A program made the translations under genes and the position numbers. Below the pieces are notes generated by a model that was not told the origin of the DNA, made no database searches, and saw nothing but the letters and a program-made list of their open reading frames with translations. DNA of 64,000 bases. Origin: Lutibacter oricola. GTDB taxonomy: Bacteria; Bacteroidota; Bacteroidia; Flavobacteriales; Flavobacteriaceae. Positions within the stretch are counted from its first letter, which is position 1; each line of letters opens with the position of its first letter. Below, in pieces: positions 10,074 to 20,404 of this stretch. The stretch is from NCBI RefSeq assembly GCF_900106565.1, contig NZ_FNNJ01000003.1, positions 294,410 to 358,409 of the forward strand, given 5' to 3'.

Positions 10074-13000
10074 ATGGCAAGAAAAAACGATAAATACACT
10101 GTAAAAAAGTTTAACAAAATTTCTATAGGTTTATCTTCTCCAGAAGCGATTTTAGAAAAATCGAAAGGTGAAGTTTTAAAACCAGAAACAATAAATTACC
10201 GTACGCACAAACCAGAAAGAGATGGGTTGTTTTGTGAGCGAATTTTTGGTCCTATTAAGGATTATGAATGTGCCTGCGGAAAATACAAAAGAATACGTTA
10301 CAAAGGAATTGTTTGTGACAGATGTGGTGTTGAAGTTACTGAGAAAAAAGTTCGTAGAGATAGAGTAGGACACATTAATTTAGTGGTTCCTGTTGCTCAT
10401 ATCTGGTATTTTAAATCATTACCTAACAAAATGGGTTACCTTTTAGGTTTACCTTCAAAAAAGTTAGATATGATTATTTACTATGAGCGTTATGTAGTAA
10501 TTCAACCTGCTGGAGCAAAAAATGCAGAAGGAGAACCATTGCAAAAAATGGATTTCTTAACTGAAGAAGAATATTTAGATATTCTTGAAACGTTCCCAAT
10601 TGAGAATCAATATTTAGACGATAGTGACCCTGAAAAGTTTATAGCTAAAATGGGTGCTGATTGTTTAATTGAATTATTTAAACGATTAGATTTAGATGAT
10701 TTATCTTACTCATTACGTCACAAAGCAAATACTGAAACTTCAAAACAACGTAAAACAGAGGCGTTAAAACGTTTAAATGTTGTTGAATCTTTTAGAGATG
10801 CTGCAAAAAATAGAGAAAACAAACCAGAATGGATGATAATGAAAGTAATTCCGGTGACACCACCAGAATTACGTCCATTAGTACCATTAGATGGAGGTCG
10901 TTTCGCAACTTCAGATTTAAATGATTTATACCGAAGAGTAATTATTCGTAACAATCGTTTAAAAAGATTAATGGAGATTAAAGCTCCTGAAGTTATTTTA
11001 CGTAATGAAAAACGTATGTTACAAGAATCAGTAGATTCATTATTTGATAACACTCGTAAATCTTCAGCAGTAAAAACTGAATCTAACAGACCATTAAAAT
11101 CATTATCTGATTCGTTAAAAGGTAAACAAGGTCGTTTCCGTCAAAACTTATTAGGTAAGCGTGTTGATTATTCAGCTCGTTCGGTTATTGTTGTTGGACC
11201 AGAATTAAAATTATACGAATGTGGATTGCCAAAAGATATGGCAGCAGAATTATACAAACCTTTTGTAATTAGAAAACTAATTGAAAGAGGTATTGTTAAA
11301 ACTGTAAAATCTGCAAAGAAAATTATAGATAAGAGAGAACCAGTTGTATGGGATATTTTAGAGAATGTTTTAAAAGGACATCCTGTAATGTTAAACCGTG
11401 CACCTACATTACACCGTTTAGGTATTCAAGCATTCCAACCAAAATTAATTGAAGGTAAAGCAATTCAATTACATCCATTAGTATGTACGGCATTCAACGC
11501 CGATTTTGATGGGGATCAAATGGCGGTTCACTTACCATTAGGACCTGAGGCTATTTTAGAGTGTCAGTTATTAATGTTAGCATCACATAGTATTTTAAAT
11601 CCAGCAAATGGAGCTCCAATTACTGTACCTTCACAGGATATGGTACTTGGTTTATACTATATGACTAAAGAAAGAAAATCTACACCAGATTATAAAATTA
11701 AAGGTGAAGGTTTAACTTTTTATTCTCCAGAAGAAGTAAATATTGCTTTTAATGAACAAGCAGTTGACTTAAATGCAAGTATTAAAGTTAGAACAAAAGA
11801 CTTTAATGAAGAAGGGGAGTTAGTTTACCAAATTATTCCAACAACAGTTGGTAGAGTTTTATTTAACGAGGTTGTTCCAGAAGCAGCAGGTTATGTAAAT
11901 GAGGTATTGAATAAGAAATCATTAAGAGATATTATTGGTCACATTTTAAAAGTGACTGATGTACCTACTACGGGTAAATTCTTAGATGATATGAAAGGAA
12001 TGGGATATAACTTCGCATTCAAAGGTGGATTATCATTTAGTTTAGGAGATATTATTATACCACCAGAAAAAGATACAATGATTGCTGAGGCAAACTCTCA
12101 AGTAGATGTTATTATGGCCAATTATAATATGGGTATGTTAACAAACAAAGAGCGTTACAATCAAGTAATTGATATTTGGGGATCTACAAATAACCGTTTG
12201 ACTGAGTTATCAATGAAACGTTTAAGAGAAGATCAACAAGGGTTTAACTCTGTATTTATGATGCTAGATTCTGGTGCAAGGGGTTCTAAAGAACAAATTC
12301 GTCAGTTAACTGGTATGCGTGGATTAATGGCGAAACCTAAAAAATCAACTTCAGGTGGTGGAGAAATTATTGAGAATCCAATTCTTTCTAACTTTAAAGA
12401 AGGTTTATCAATTTTAGAATACTTTATTTCTACTCACGGTGCTCGTAAAGGTTTAGCAGATACGGCATTAAAAACAGCCGATGCAGGTTATTTAACTCGT
12501 CGTTTAGTAGATGTATCTCAAGATGTTATTGTAAATGAGTTTGATTGTGGTACTTTAAGAGGATTAAATGTACAAGCTTTAAAGAAGAACGACGAAGTTG
12601 TAGAATCTTTAAGTGAAAGAATTGAAGGTAGAACTTCTTTACACGATGTAATTGATCCAATTACAGAAGAGTTATTAGTTCATGCTGGAGAAGAAATTTC
12701 AGATGTAATAGCATCAAAAATTGAAAGTTCTGCAGTAGAAAGCGTAGAAGTACGTTCAGCATTAACTTGCGAAGCTAAGAAAGGTATTTGTGCTAAATGT
12801 TACGGTCAAAGTTTATCAACTCGTAACCCTGTTCAAATAGGTGAAGCTGTTGGTGTAATTGCGGCGCAATCAATTGGAGAACCTGGTACACAGTTAACAT
12901 TAAGAACATTCCACGTTGGTGGGGTTGCAGGAAATATTTCAGAAGATAATAGTTTAACTACTAAATTTGCTGGTAAGGCAGTAATTGAAGAGTTACGTAC

Positions 13001-14348
13001 TGTTAAAGGTGAAGATAATGATGGTAATGAAATAGATATCGTATTATCAAGAACATCTGAACTTAAAGTTATTGATGAAAAATCTGGATTAACGTTAAGT
13101 ACTAGTAATATTCCTTATGGAGCTACAATATATGTTAAAGATGGTCAAAAACTTAAAGCAGGAGATGTAGTTTGTAAGTGGGATCCATTTAACGGTGTAA
13201 TTGTTTCTGAATTTGGAGGTACTATTGAGTTCGAAAATATTGAATTAGGTATTAACTACTTAGTTGAAATTGATGAGCAAACTGGTTTCCAAGAAAAAGT
13301 AATTATAGAATCTAAAAACAAGAAGTTAATTCCAACTTTATTATTGAAAGATAATAATGGAGAAGTAATTAGATCTTATAACTTACCATTAGGAGCACAC
13401 TTAATTGTAGATAATGGAGAGAAAATTTCTTCAGGTAAAATTATAGTGAAAATTCCACGTAAATCTGGTAAAGCAGGTGATATTACGGGAGGTTTACCAA
13501 GGGTAACTGAGTTGTTTGAAGCTCGTAACCCATCGAATCCAGCAGTTGTTTCTGCTATTGATGGTGTTGTTTCTTTTGGGAAAATTAAACGTGGTAATCG
13601 TGAAATTATAGTTGAGTCTAAATTAGGAGATATTAAAAAGTATTTAATTAAACTTTCTAATCAAATCTTAGTACAAGAGAACGACTTTATAAAAGCAGGT
13701 ATGCCATTATCTGAAGGAGCAGTTACTCCTAACGATATATTAAATATTCAAGGTCCGGCTGCGGTTCAAGAGTATTTAGTTAATGAAATTCAAGAGGTAT
13801 ATAGATTACAAGGTGTAAAAATTAACGATAAGCATTTTGAAGTAGTTGTACGTCAAATGATGCGTAAAGTTAGAATTATTGATTCTGGAGATACATTATT
13901 CTTAGAAAACCAATTAGTTCATAAAAACGACTTTATTCAACACAATGATGACATTTACGGAATGAAAGTTGTAGAAAATGCTGGTGATTCTGAAGTATTG
14001 AAAGAAGGTCAAATGGTTTCTCCTCGTGAGTTAAGAGATGAAAACTCGGTATTACGTAGAGAAGATAAGGAGCTTGTTGTAGCTAGAGAAGCTGAACCAG
14101 CAACTGCAGAGCAAATATTACAAGGTATTACAAGAGCATCATTACAAACTAAATCGTTTATTTCTGCGGCTTCGTTCCAGGAAACAACGAAAGTATTAAA
14201 TGAAGCTGCTGTAAGCGGTAAAGTAGATCATTTAGAAGGATTGAAAGAGAATGTAATTGTAGGTAAACGTATTCCTGCAGGTACAGGTATGAGACAGTAC
14301 GACAATATTATTGTTGGAAGTCAGGATGAAATGGATGCTAGCTTGTAA
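10074..14348 (+). CDS. rpoC: DNA-directed RNA polymerase subunit beta-prime
   Basis: A 1424-residue beta-prime subunit. The N-terminal zinc site shows [20 protein letters not shown]. The catalytic magnesium motif [12 protein letters not shown] is intact, and the second zinc site is seen around [13 protein letters not shown]. The bridge-helix and trigger-loop region is recognisable by [13 protein letters not shown]. Length is normal for Bacteroidota. It is followed 3 bp later by the DUF3467 gene, a common flavobacterial arrangement. Confidence 0.99.
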   Translation: MARKNDKYTVKKFNKISIGLSSPEAILEKSKGEVLKPETINYRTHKPERDGLFCERIFGPIKDYECACGKYKRIRYKGIVCDRCGVEVTEKKVRRDRVGHINLVVPVAHIWYFKSLPNKMGYLLGLPSKKLDMIIYYERYVVIQPAGAKNAEGEPLQKMDFLTEEEYLDILETFPIENQYLDDSDPEKFIAKMGADCLIELFKRLDLDDLSYSLRHKANTETSKQRKTEALKRLNVVESFRDAAKNRENKPEWMIMKVIPVTPPELRPLVPLDGGRFATSDLNDLYRRVIIRNNRLKRLMEIKAPEVILRNEKRMLQESVDSLFDNTRKSSAVKTESNRPLKSLSDSLKGKQGRFRQNLLGKRVDYSARSVIVVGPELKLYECGLPKDMAAELYKPFVIRKLIERGIVKTVKSAKKIIDKREPVVWDILENVLKGHPVMLNRAPTLHRLGIQAFQPKLIEGKAIQLHPLVCTAFNADFDGDQMAVHLPLGPEAILECQLLMLASHSILNPANGAPITVPSQDMVLGLYYMTKERKSTPDYKIKGEGLTFYSPEEVNIAFNEQAVDLNASIKVRTKDFNEEGELVYQIIPTTVGRVLFNEVVPEAAGYVNEVLNKKSLRDIIGHILKVTDVPTTGKFLDDMKGMGYNFAFKGGLSFSLGDIIIPPEKDTMIAEANSQVDVIMANYNMGMLTNKERYNQVIDIWGSTNNRLTELSMKRLREDQQGFNSVFMMLDSGARGSKEQIRQLTGMRGLMAKPKKSTSGGGEIIENPILSNFKEGLSILEYFISTHGARKGLADTALKTADAGYLTRRLVDVSQDVIVNEFDCGTLRGLNVQALKKNDEVVESLSERIEGRTSLHDVIDPITEELLVHAGEEISDVIASKIESSAVESVEVRSALTCEAKKGICAKCYGQSLSTRNPVQIGEAVGVIAAQSIGEPGTQLTLRTFHVGGVAGNISEDNSLTTKFAGKAVIEELRTVKGEDNDGNEIDIVLSRTSELKVIDEKSGLTLSTSNIPYGATIYVKDGQKLKAGDVVCKWDPFNGVIVSEFGGTIEFENIELGINYLVEIDEQTGFQEKVIIESKNKKLIPTLLLKDNNGEVIRSYNLPLGAHLIVDNGEKISSGKIIVKIPRKSGKAGDITGGLPRVTELFEARNPSNPAVVSAIDGVVSFGKIKRGNREIIVESKLGDIKKYLIKLSNQILVQENDFIKAGMPLSEGAVTPNDILNIQGPAAVQEYLVNEIQEVYRLQGVKINDKHFEVVVRQMMRKVRIIDSGDTLFLENQLVHKNDFIQHNDDIYGMKVVENAGDSEVLKEGQMVSPRELRDENSVLRREDKELVVAREAEPATAEQILQGITRASLQTKSFISAASFQETTKVLNEAAVSGKVDHLEGLKENVIVGKRIPAGTGMRQYDNIIVGSQDEMDASL

Positions 14349-14350
14349 TT

Positions 14351-14665
14351 ATGAGTGATCAAAAGACAAATAAAGAGGGGCAAATTAATATTGAATTAGA
14401 TGAAAAGGTTGCCGAGGGAACTTACTCGAACTTAGCAATTATTAATCATTCAGTGTCTGAGTTTATTGTAGATTTTATAAATATTATGCCAGGGCAACCT
14501 AAGGCAAAAGTAAAGTCTAGAATAATATTAACTCCTCAACACGCCAAAAGGTTGGCAAAGGCTTTAGCAGAGAATGTTAAAAAATTTGAACAACATCATG
14601 GTGAGATAAAAGATTATGATCAACCACCAATTCCAATGAATTTTGGACCAACTGGTGAAGCATAA
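14351..14665 (+). CDS. DUF3467 family protein
   Basis: A 104-residue conserved protein of unknown function. The core (about residues 15-95) has the DUF3467 pattern: INIELDEKVAEGTYSNLAIINHS, an FIVDFINIMPG block, and RIILTPQHAKRLAKAL. No signal peptide or membrane segment. It begins 3 bp after rpoC and ends in a strong terminator, so it is the last gene of the rpoBC transcript. The position is conserved in the phylum, which suggests a link to gene expression, but no activity is known to me. Confidence 0.9.
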   Translation: MSDQKTNKEGQINIELDEKVAEGTYSNLAIINHSVSEFIVDFINIMPGQPKAKVKSRIILTPQHAKRLAKALAENVKKFEQHHGEIKDYDQPPIPMNFGPTGEA

Positions 14666-14670
14666 AATAA

Positions 14671-14703
14671 AAAAACGTCGAATAAAGTTCGACGTTTTTT
14701 TTT
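14671..14703 (+). terminator. Rho-independent terminator closing the rpoBC operon
   Basis: AAAAACGTCGAA (14671-14682) pairs with TTCGACGTTTTT (14688-14699) around TAAAG, followed by more T residues. A strong, canonical terminator. Confidence 0.9.
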
Positions 14704-14736
14704 GCTTTTTAGTTAAGTCAATTATTTAGTTATTTA

Positions 14737-14744
14737 TAGTTTTG
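14737..14744 (+). promoter_or_regulatory. Probable -7 element of the TonB-receptor promoter
   Basis: TAGTTTTG matches TAnnTTTG and lies 26 bp before the receptor ATG. No clear TTTG element is seen about 20 bp upstream. The 66-bp gap between terminator and gene is too short for a cobalamin riboswitch. Confidence 0.45.
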
Positions 14745-14769
14745 AACCAGTATTAAACAAACATAAATA

Positions 14770-16572
14770 ATGAATAATAAATTTAAATTATTGGCGGTAC
14801 TTATTACTTTTAGTACTTCCGTTTTTAGTCAAAAAGATACAGTTAAGTTAAAAGAAGTTGTTGTTAAATCCAACCGAATTTCTTTACCAATTTCTGAAAA
14901 CTCAAGAACAGTAACAATTATAACCGCAAAAGATATTGCAGCAAACCCAGCAAACAATGTAACAGATTTGCTTCAGAATGTTGCAGGTGTTGATATTAGA
15001 AGACGTGGTGTAGAAGGTATGCAATCAGACCTTTATATTAGAGGTGGAAATTTTGAGCAAACTTTGTTATTAATTGATGGTGTTAAAATGGATGATCCAC
15101 AAACAGGACACCATACAATGAATGCAATTATTGATTTAGATAATATTGAAACAATAGAAATAGTTAAAGGACCTGCAGCACGTGTTTATGGACAAAATGC
15201 AATGGTAGGAGCAATAAATATTGTTACTAAAAAGATAAATAAAGATGCGTTAAAAGTTAAAGTAGGTTATGGGTCTTACGAAAATCAAAAAATATCAATT
15301 GGTTTTCAAGAAAAATTTAATGATAACAATGGCGTTTTAGCTCAAATAACTAAACAAAAGTCGGATGGTTATAGATCAAATTCCGATTTTGATAATTTAT
15401 CAGCTTTTATTAAAGCAAACATTTCTAATTATAATTTAATAGCATCTTTTAGTAATAGAGAGTTTGGTGCAGAAAATTTTTATACTTCAAACCCTGCATT
15501 TACAGAATATGAAGAAACACAAACAAGTTTGTTGGCATTGGCTACTACATACAATGTAGGTTCTTTTAAAATTAAACCTCGTGTTTATTGGAGAAGAAAT
15601 CAGGATATGTTTTTATTAAAAAGAGATGATCCTAGTTTTTATAGAAATTTTCATATTTCTAATAAAGCAGGTTTCGAAACAAACGCAGTTTTAAACTCTA
15701 GTTTAGGTAAAACAGGAATTGGTGTAGATGTTTCTAAAACATATTTATCTAGCAATAATTTAGGTGATAGAGATAGATTTACGTTTAATTCATTTTTAGA
15801 ACATAGATTTGATAATCTTGAAAAGTTCGATGTTACTTTAGGAGTTGCAATTAGTTCTTATTCAGATTTTGACACACAATTTTTACCAGGGTTAGATATT
15901 GGTTATGATATTTCAGACAATTTAAAGATTTTTGGTAATATTGGTTATACGTATCGTGTACCAACTTATACAGATTTGTACTACTCAGACCCAGGAAATG
16001 AAGGAAACCCTGAATTAGAGCCTGAATCAGCTGTTTCTGAAGAGATTGGTGTTAAGTATTACTCAGATAGATTTAACTTTACAGTAGCTTTATTTAATAG
16101 AGATTCCGAAAACTTAATAGATTGGACTAAACAAAATGCTTCAGATAAGTGGAAAACACAAAATTTTAGTTCAGTTTCTACCAAAGGTTTTGAAACCTCT
16201 TTTGCTTACAATTTTAAGTTGAAAGATTTCAAACAAAATATTGAATTAAATTATAACTTTATTGATGATGTTATTAATGACACAGAAGCGTCTTTTACAC
16301 GATATTCATTAAATAGTATGAAACATCAATTAAACTCGAGCATTACAACACAGTTTTTTAAAAACTTAAAACAAACTATTTCGTATAGATTTGTAGAGCG
16401 TACAAGTGGTAATACTTACAACTTAGTAGATGCTAAAATTGCTGCTCAAATTAACAAGTTTGAACTTTCATTTAGTGCAAATAATATTTTTAATACAGAC
16501 TATGTTGAAGTTGGTTTAGTGCCAATGCCTAAAGGAAATGTAATGTTTGGTTTAAGTTATAAAGTGTATTAA
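14770..16572 (+). CDS. TonB-dependent outer-membrane receptor, BtuB-like
   Basis: A 600-residue outer-membrane receptor. A signal peptide (about 1-20, ending VFSQ) is followed by a plug domain (about 30-155: TVTIITAKDIAANPANNVTD, then DLYIRGGNFEQTLLLIDGVK, then VKGPAARVYGQNAMVGAINI) and a beta-barrel. Size and the absence of an N-terminal carboxypeptidase-like domain make it similar to cobalamin or siderophore receptors such as BtuB (about 600 residues), not to SusC proteins (about 1000). No SusD partner is next to it. A B12 substrate would fit the corrinoid operon 20 kb away, but that is inference. It has its own promoter and a bidirectional terminator. Confidence 0.8.
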   Translation: MNNKFKLLAVLITFSTSVFSQKDTVKLKEVVVKSNRISLPISENSRTVTIITAKDIAANPANNVTDLLQNVAGVDIRRRGVEGMQSDLYIRGGNFEQTLLLIDGVKMDDPQTGHHTMNAIIDLDNIETIEIVKGPAARVYGQNAMVGAINIVTKKINKDALKVKVGYGSYENQKISIGFQEKFNDNNGVLAQITKQKSDGYRSNSDFDNLSAFIKANISNYNLIASFSNREFGAENFYTSNPAFTEYEETQTSLLALATTYNVGSFKIKPRVYWRRNQDMFLLKRDDPSFYRNFHISNKAGFETNAVLNSSLGKTGIGVDVSKTYLSSNNLGDRDRFTFNSFLEHRFDNLEKFDVTLGVAISSYSDFDTQFLPGLDIGYDISDNLKIFGNIGYTYRVPTYTDLYYSDPGNEGNPELEPESAVSEEIGVKYYSDRFNFTVALFNRDSENLIDWTKQNASDKWKTQNFSSVSTKGFETSFAYNFKLKDFKQNIELNYNFIDDVINDTEASFTRYSLNSMKHQLNSSITTQFFKNLKQTISYRFVERTSGNTYNLVDAKIAAQINKFELSFSANNIFNTDYVEVGLVPMPKGNVMFGLSYKVY

Positions 16573-16592
16573 TCTAATTCTATAAATTAGAT

Positions 16593-16628
16593 AAAAAAGT
16601 CTCAAAACTTTAGTTTTGAGGCTTTTTT
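16593..16628. terminator. Bidirectional terminator between convergent genes
   Basis: AAAAAAGTCTCAAAAC (16593-16608) pairs with GTTTTGAGGCTTTTTT (16613-16628) with one G-T pair and a 4-nt loop. The A-tract and T-tract let it serve both the TonB receptor and the convergent YCII gene, whose stop codon it touches. Confidence 0.85.
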
Positions 16629-17110
16629 TATATTTCGGTTTTAGAAATACTTTTATGTAAGTCATTAATTAGCATTAATGAAGCTGATCCGTACCATTCT
16701 TTTAATTCCATTTGTAAAGAGCCAGCTTTAATTGCAGGGTCTGTTTCAGTTAGTTTCTTGGCTTCATTTAAAGTTTTAACGTTAAAAATATAAATTCCGC
16801 GTAAGTCATCATTTCCAAAAAACGGACCAGCCAAAACTAGCTTTCCTTCATTAGCTAGTTTATTTATGTTTTCCATATGTCCTTTTTGTAGTTCAATTTT
16901 GGTAATTGAATCCTGATTTCTATTTGGTCCTCTTTTTAAAAAGGCAATAACATACTTTTTCATACCATAATCATCAGCACCAATTTTTTTAGCTAATTCA
17001 GCATTAAATTTTATTTCTGAAGTTTTTACCTCTTTAGGAAGTTGATTAACTGGTTGCTTACAACAAGATAATAAAATGGCAATAGCAATAAAAGTTATTG
17101 TAGTTTTCAT
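16628..17110 (-). CDS. YCII-domain (YciI-related) lipoprotein
   Basis: A 160-residue protein with a lipoprotein signal peptide (ILLSCCKQ, lipobox Cys about 16-17) and a C-terminal YCII/YciI-like ferredoxin-fold domain (about 52-145: KKYVIAFLKRGPNRNQD, then HMENINKLANEGKLVLAGPF, then IYIFNVKTLNEAKKLTETDPA). YciI-type domains are small alpha-beta barrels with a His/Asp pair and mostly unknown chemistry. Periplasmic, lipid-anchored versions are common in Bacteroidota. Monocistronic and convergent to the TonB receptor. Function unknown. Confidence 0.85.
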   Translation of the reverse strand: MKTTITFIAIAILLSCCKQPVNQLPKEVKTSEIKFNAELAKKIGADDYGMKKYVIAFLKRGPNRNQDSITKIELQKGHMENINKLANEGKLVLAGPFFGNDDLRGIYIFNVKTLNEAKKLTETDPAIKAGSLQMELKEWYGSASLMLINDLHKSISKTEI

Positions 17111-17596
17111 AATAAAAAAGAGTTTTTACGAATATATAAAATATTAAAATCAAGATTTTGTAAAAATTACATTATATAAACGTTTGAAAAGTAATTATTT
17201 TATTGATATGGCAAAAAACAAAAGACTAAAACGTTTAAGAATTGTTAATAAATGATTATTTAGGTGTTATTTATGATAAAAGTGTAAAATATTTGTGTTT
17301 TATATTTTTTTTATTTGTATCTTTACTATGTAAAATTAAGAAGCTATAACAGTTATTATTTTTACGTAAACCAAAAAAACTTAGTATCAATTAAAGACAT
17401 ATTATCTATAAGAGTAAAAGAAATAAATTATAAATTGTTTGAATAATCAAAAAAGGCGATAGTTAGACTATCGCTTTTTTAGTATATGAAAATTATATTT
17501 CTCCTTTTAATCATTTGTAGTAGTATTCTAATCAAATGTTGTTAGTTAGATTATGTATAACTACTAATTTTAATCTTTACTAGAACTCTTCAATAA
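17111..17596. other. 486-bp intergenic region before the polysaccharide block
   Basis: No coding sequence was found on either strand. It should hold the promoter of the minus-strand YCII gene and that of the plus-strand GH16 gene. It also contains an orphan terminator hairpin (17449-17480). Two copies of TTTTAATCAT or a near match lie at 17505-17514 and 17568-17577, close to the GH16 start, and resemble motifs in two other promoter regions of this window. The hairpin and the gap upstream leave room for a small RNA of roughly 100-150 nt, but no RNA family was recognised. Confidence 0.5.
17449..17480 (+). terminator. Orphan terminator hairpin
   Basis: GCGATAGT (17456-17463) pairs with ACTATCGC (17467-17474) around TAG, with six T residues after (17475-17480) and an A-tract before. 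No plus-strand gene ends upstream of it within 870 bp, so it either ends an unannotated small transcript or insulates the GH16 operon. Confidence 0.7.
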
Positions 17597-18469
17597 ATGA
17601 CTTTAAAATTTAAAACGCTATTTGTATTTGTTGTATTAATAAATACGGTAATAATTGCCCAAAATTTAACAATACCACCCAAAAATTATGTCGATTCTGT
17701 AAATGTAGAAAAATCGATAAAAAGAACTAACAATAAGTTTCCACTCTCTGATCAGTCAAATTCAAAAAAATGGAAATTATTAAAAAAACTTTCAGATGAG
17801 TTTTCAGGTAACAAATTAAATGAAACTCGTTGGTACCCTAACAATCCGAAATGGAAAGGAAGACCACCAACATATTTTCATGGCTCTAATGTTAGTATAG
17901 AAAATGATGAATTAGTTATAAGAGTTAATAAACATGATAATGAAGCTTTACCAAAAGATTTTACACATTCTACTGGTTTTATAAAAAGTAAGAACAAATT
18001 TTTATATGGATATTTTGAAGCTGAAGTAAAACTTATGGACGCACCTTGGGTTTCAGGTTTTTGGATGACAAATGTAAGTAAAGATTGGTGGACCGAGATT
18101 GATATTTGTGAAAACGCTCCAGGTTTGTATTATAACCGTCACGATTTAAATTCGAACATTCACGTTTTTAGAGCACCAAAGGATAAAGGCAACATAAAAA
18201 AGCATTTTTCAAGAACTAAAAAATATTATTTCCCAAAAGAATTACAAGCCGATTACCATGTATGGGGATTAGAATGGACTCCAGAGTTTATTCGTTTTTA
18301 TATAGATGGTATATTATTTAGAGAAGCAAAAAATACACATTGGCATCAACCATTGGAAGTTAATTTTAATTGCGAGTCTAATAAATGGTTTGGCGCTCTT
18401 CCAGATGATAATCGATTAGATGGAGAATACCACGTAAAATATTTTAGAGCTTGGAAATTGAAGAAATAA
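17597..18469 (+). CDS. Secreted family 16 glycoside hydrolase (GH16)
   Basis: A 290-residue endo-hydrolase with a signal peptide (about 1-21, ending IIAQ). The jelly-roll fold carries the GH16 catalytic motif ExDxxE as E167-I-D169-I-C-E172, where E167 would be the nucleophile and E172 the acid/base. Supporting blocks are SDEFSGNKLNETRWY, GFIKSKNKFLYGYFEAEVKL and the C-terminal YHVKYFRAWKLKK. The family includes beta-agarases, beta-porphyranases and kappa-carrageenases. Red-algal galactan is likely from the sulfatase, GH50 and P450 nearby, but the subfamily cannot be assigned by eye. It is first of four close-packed genes (GH16, esterase, binding lipoprotein, sulfatase), 7 bp before the next. 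Confidence 0.88.
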   Translation: MTLKFKTLFVFVVLINTVIIAQNLTIPPKNYVDSVNVEKSIKRTNNKFPLSDQSNSKKWKLLKKLSDEFSGNKLNETRWYPNNPKWKGRPPTYFHGSNVSIENDELVIRVNKHDNEALPKDFTHSTGFIKSKNKFLYGYFEAEVKLMDAPWVSGFWMTNVSKDWWTEIDICENAPGLYYNRHDLNSNIHVFRAPKDKGNIKKHFSRTKKYYFPKELQADYHVWGLEWTPEFIRFYIDGILFREAKNTHWHQPLEVNFNCESNKWFGALPDDNRLDGEYHVKYFRAWKLKK

Positions 18470-18476
18470 AAATCAA

Positions 18477-19562
18477 ATGCAAAATTTTATAAAATATATA
18501 GTATTACTTTTCTTAGTTGTTGGGTGTAAATCAATAACAGTTAATTCAACTACAACTTTTGTTGGTTCAACTAATAAAAATATAAATTATGAAGGCCGTT
18601 TAGCACATAACAAAAAAGCTTCAGAAATATATTGGTCTGGAACTTCAATAAAAATTAATTTTGAAGGAACTTCAGTTAAAGCAATTTTAGATGATGAAAA
18701 CGGAAATAACTATTTTAATATTATAATTGACGGAACAAAATTTGAAACTTTAAAGCTAAATAAAGGTAAGCATACATATATTTTAGTTTCAAATTTACCA
18801 ATAGGTAAGCACTCAATAGAACTTACAAAACGAAATGAATGGACATATGGAAAAACCTTGTTTTATGGTTTTGAAATTGAAGGGAAACTTCTAGATAAAG
18901 ATCCTGAAAAAGAGTTGTTTTTTGAGTTTTATGGAGATTCTATAACTGCAGGGCACGGAAATGAAGATTATAGTGGTAATGATAAGCCAGATGGTAATGT
19001 AACTAATAATTACAATACATACGCTGCTAAAACTGCACGTGCATTTAATGCTGAATATAGTTGTATTGCTCGCGGTGGAATTGGAATTATGGTAAGTTGG
19101 TTTAATATGATTATGCCAGAGATGTATTACAGGTTAAATCCTAATAATGAAAATAGTAAATGGGATTTTACACAGAAAACACCTGATGTTGTAGTTGTAA
19201 ACCTATTTCAAAATGATTCTTGGATAGTTAACAGACCTAAACATGAAGAATTTAAAAGAAGATTTGGAACAGAAAAGCCTTCAGAAGAAAAAATAATTAA
19301 TGCATATGCTAACTTTTTAAAAAGCATTAGATCTAAATATCCTAAAACTCCAATTGTTTGTGTATTGGGTAATATGGATATCACTAAAGCAGGTTCAAAA
19401 TGGCCTAGTTATGTGGAAAGTGCAGTAAAAAGTTTAAATGATAATGAAATTTATACTTGTTTTTCGGCCTATAAAAATTCAAAAGGGCACCCAAAGGTTG
19501 AAGAACATCAATTGATAGCCAATAAATTAATCGCTACAATAAAAAATAACATAATAAATTAA
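18477..19562 (+). CDS. SGNH-hydrolase carbohydrate esterase lipoprotein, CE2-like
   Basis: A 361-residue lipoprotein (LFLVVGCKS, lipobox Cys17). Residues about 25-140 form a beta-rich jelly-roll domain and the rest is an SGNH hydrolase. The nucleophile block is GDSITAG with Ser155, then ARGGIG (199-204), NLFQND (about 242-247) and the His block GHPK (His338). The two-domain layout is that of CE2 acetyl-esterases, which remove acetyl groups from polysaccharides. Another ester, including sulfate, cannot be excluded because SGNH enzymes vary widely. Gap to GH16 is 7 bp, so it is co-transcribed. Confidence 0.8.
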   Translation: MQNFIKYIVLLFLVVGCKSITVNSTTTFVGSTNKNINYEGRLAHNKKASEIYWSGTSIKINFEGTSVKAILDDENGNNYFNIIIDGTKFETLKLNKGKHTYILVSNLPIGKHSIELTKRNEWTYGKTLFYGFEIEGKLLDKDPEKELFFEFYGDSITAGHGNEDYSGNDKPDGNVTNNYNTYAAKTARAFNAEYSCIARGGIGIMVSWFNMIMPEMYYRLNPNNENSKWDFTQKTPDVVVVNLFQNDSWIVNRPKHEEFKRRFGTEKPSEEKIINAYANFLKSIRSKYPKTPIVCVLGNMDITKAGSKWPSYVESAVKSLNDNEIYTCFSAYKNSKGHPKVEEHQLIANKLIATIKNNIIN

Positions 19563-19583
19563 TCAGCTAATTATATTTTAAAT

Positions 19584-20372
19584 ATGAAGTTAACTAGAAA
19601 GGTATTTATTGTTTTAAATCTATCATTACTAATGTTATTAATAGTTTCTTGTGGAGGCAATTCAGACTCTATAGATGATGAAATTGTTGTAATTATAGAA
19701 GAAGATGAAGAAGTTGTTGTGGTTGAAGAAGAGGAACAAGAACCAGAAGAAGCACCATGTACTTCAGGAAAAGCGTATGCAGAAAAAGAAGGTTTGGTAA
19801 ATGTTGAGTTTGAGAGTTTAGAAGGTATCTCTGGTTGGAATATAAATTCTGATATTGAAGGGTATTTAGGAAGCGGATATATTGTATGGACAGGAGCGCA
19901 ACATTTTGGAGATCCAGGTACGGCAATATTAGTATATCCAATAAAAATTACAACTCCAGGAACTTATAGGTTTATGTGGAGGTCAAGAATTACGAAAGGA
20001 AATAACGGTACGGAACATAACGATACTTGGTTGCGATTTGCTGACGCAAGTGATTTTTATGGAAAAAAAGGAGATCATATTGTATACCCAAAAGGAACTG
20101 GTAAAACACCAAACCCTAATGGATCTAGTAAAGATGGCTGGTTTAAAGTATATATGAATGGAGCAAATTCTTGGAAATGGGCATCGAACACAAGTGATAA
20201 TGATGGACATGGAATTTATGTGAAATTTGATGAAGCTGGTGTTTATAATATGGAAATTTCAGTAAGATCATCACATCACGCCATAGATAGATTTGTTTTA
20301 TATAAAAACGGTTATGGTATAGATAATGCTACAGATGAAAACGCAGTATTAAGTGAGTTAATTTGTAAATAA
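19584..20372 (+). CDS. Putative carbohydrate-binding lipoprotein with acidic linker
   Basis: A 262-residue lipoprotein (lipobox LLIVSCGG, Cys about 23). A highly acidic stretch (about residues 30-56, mostly D, E and V) leads to one beta-sandwich-like domain with many aromatic residues (EGISGWNINSD, GYIVWTGAQHFGDPG, TYRFMWRSRI, DGWFKVYMNG, NSWKWASN). It has no catalytic motif that I recognise. The pattern resembles carbohydrate-binding modules attached to marine galactanases. A surface glycan-binding role is inferred from the aromatic content, lipid anchor, long spacer and its place between an esterase and a sulfatase. Confidence 0.65.
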   Translation: MKLTRKVFIVLNLSLLMLLIVSCGGNSDSIDDEIVVIIEEDEEVVVVEEEEQEPEEAPCTSGKAYAEKEGLVNVEFESLEGISGWNINSDIEGYLGSGYIVWTGAQHFGDPGTAILVYPIKITTPGTYRFMWRSRITKGNNGTEHNDTWLRFADASDFYGKKGDHIVYPKGTGKTPNPNGSSKDGWFKVYMNGANSWKWASNTSDNDGHGIYVKFDEAGVYNMEISVRSSHHAIDRFVLYKNGYGIDNATDENAVLSELICK

Positions 20373-20404
20373 AGAACTAAAATTAAACTAATAAATAAAT
20401 TAAA

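Noticed and set aside
14704..14769. Possible cobalamin riboswitch before the BtuB-like receptor
   Set aside because: Only 66 bp lie between the rpoBC terminator and the start codon, too short for the element, and no B12-box is seen.
19693..19941. Leucine-rich minus-strand reading frame opposite the binding lipoprotein
   Set aside because: It is a shadow of the acidic D/E/V linker on the coding strand, with no ribosome site or homologous pattern.
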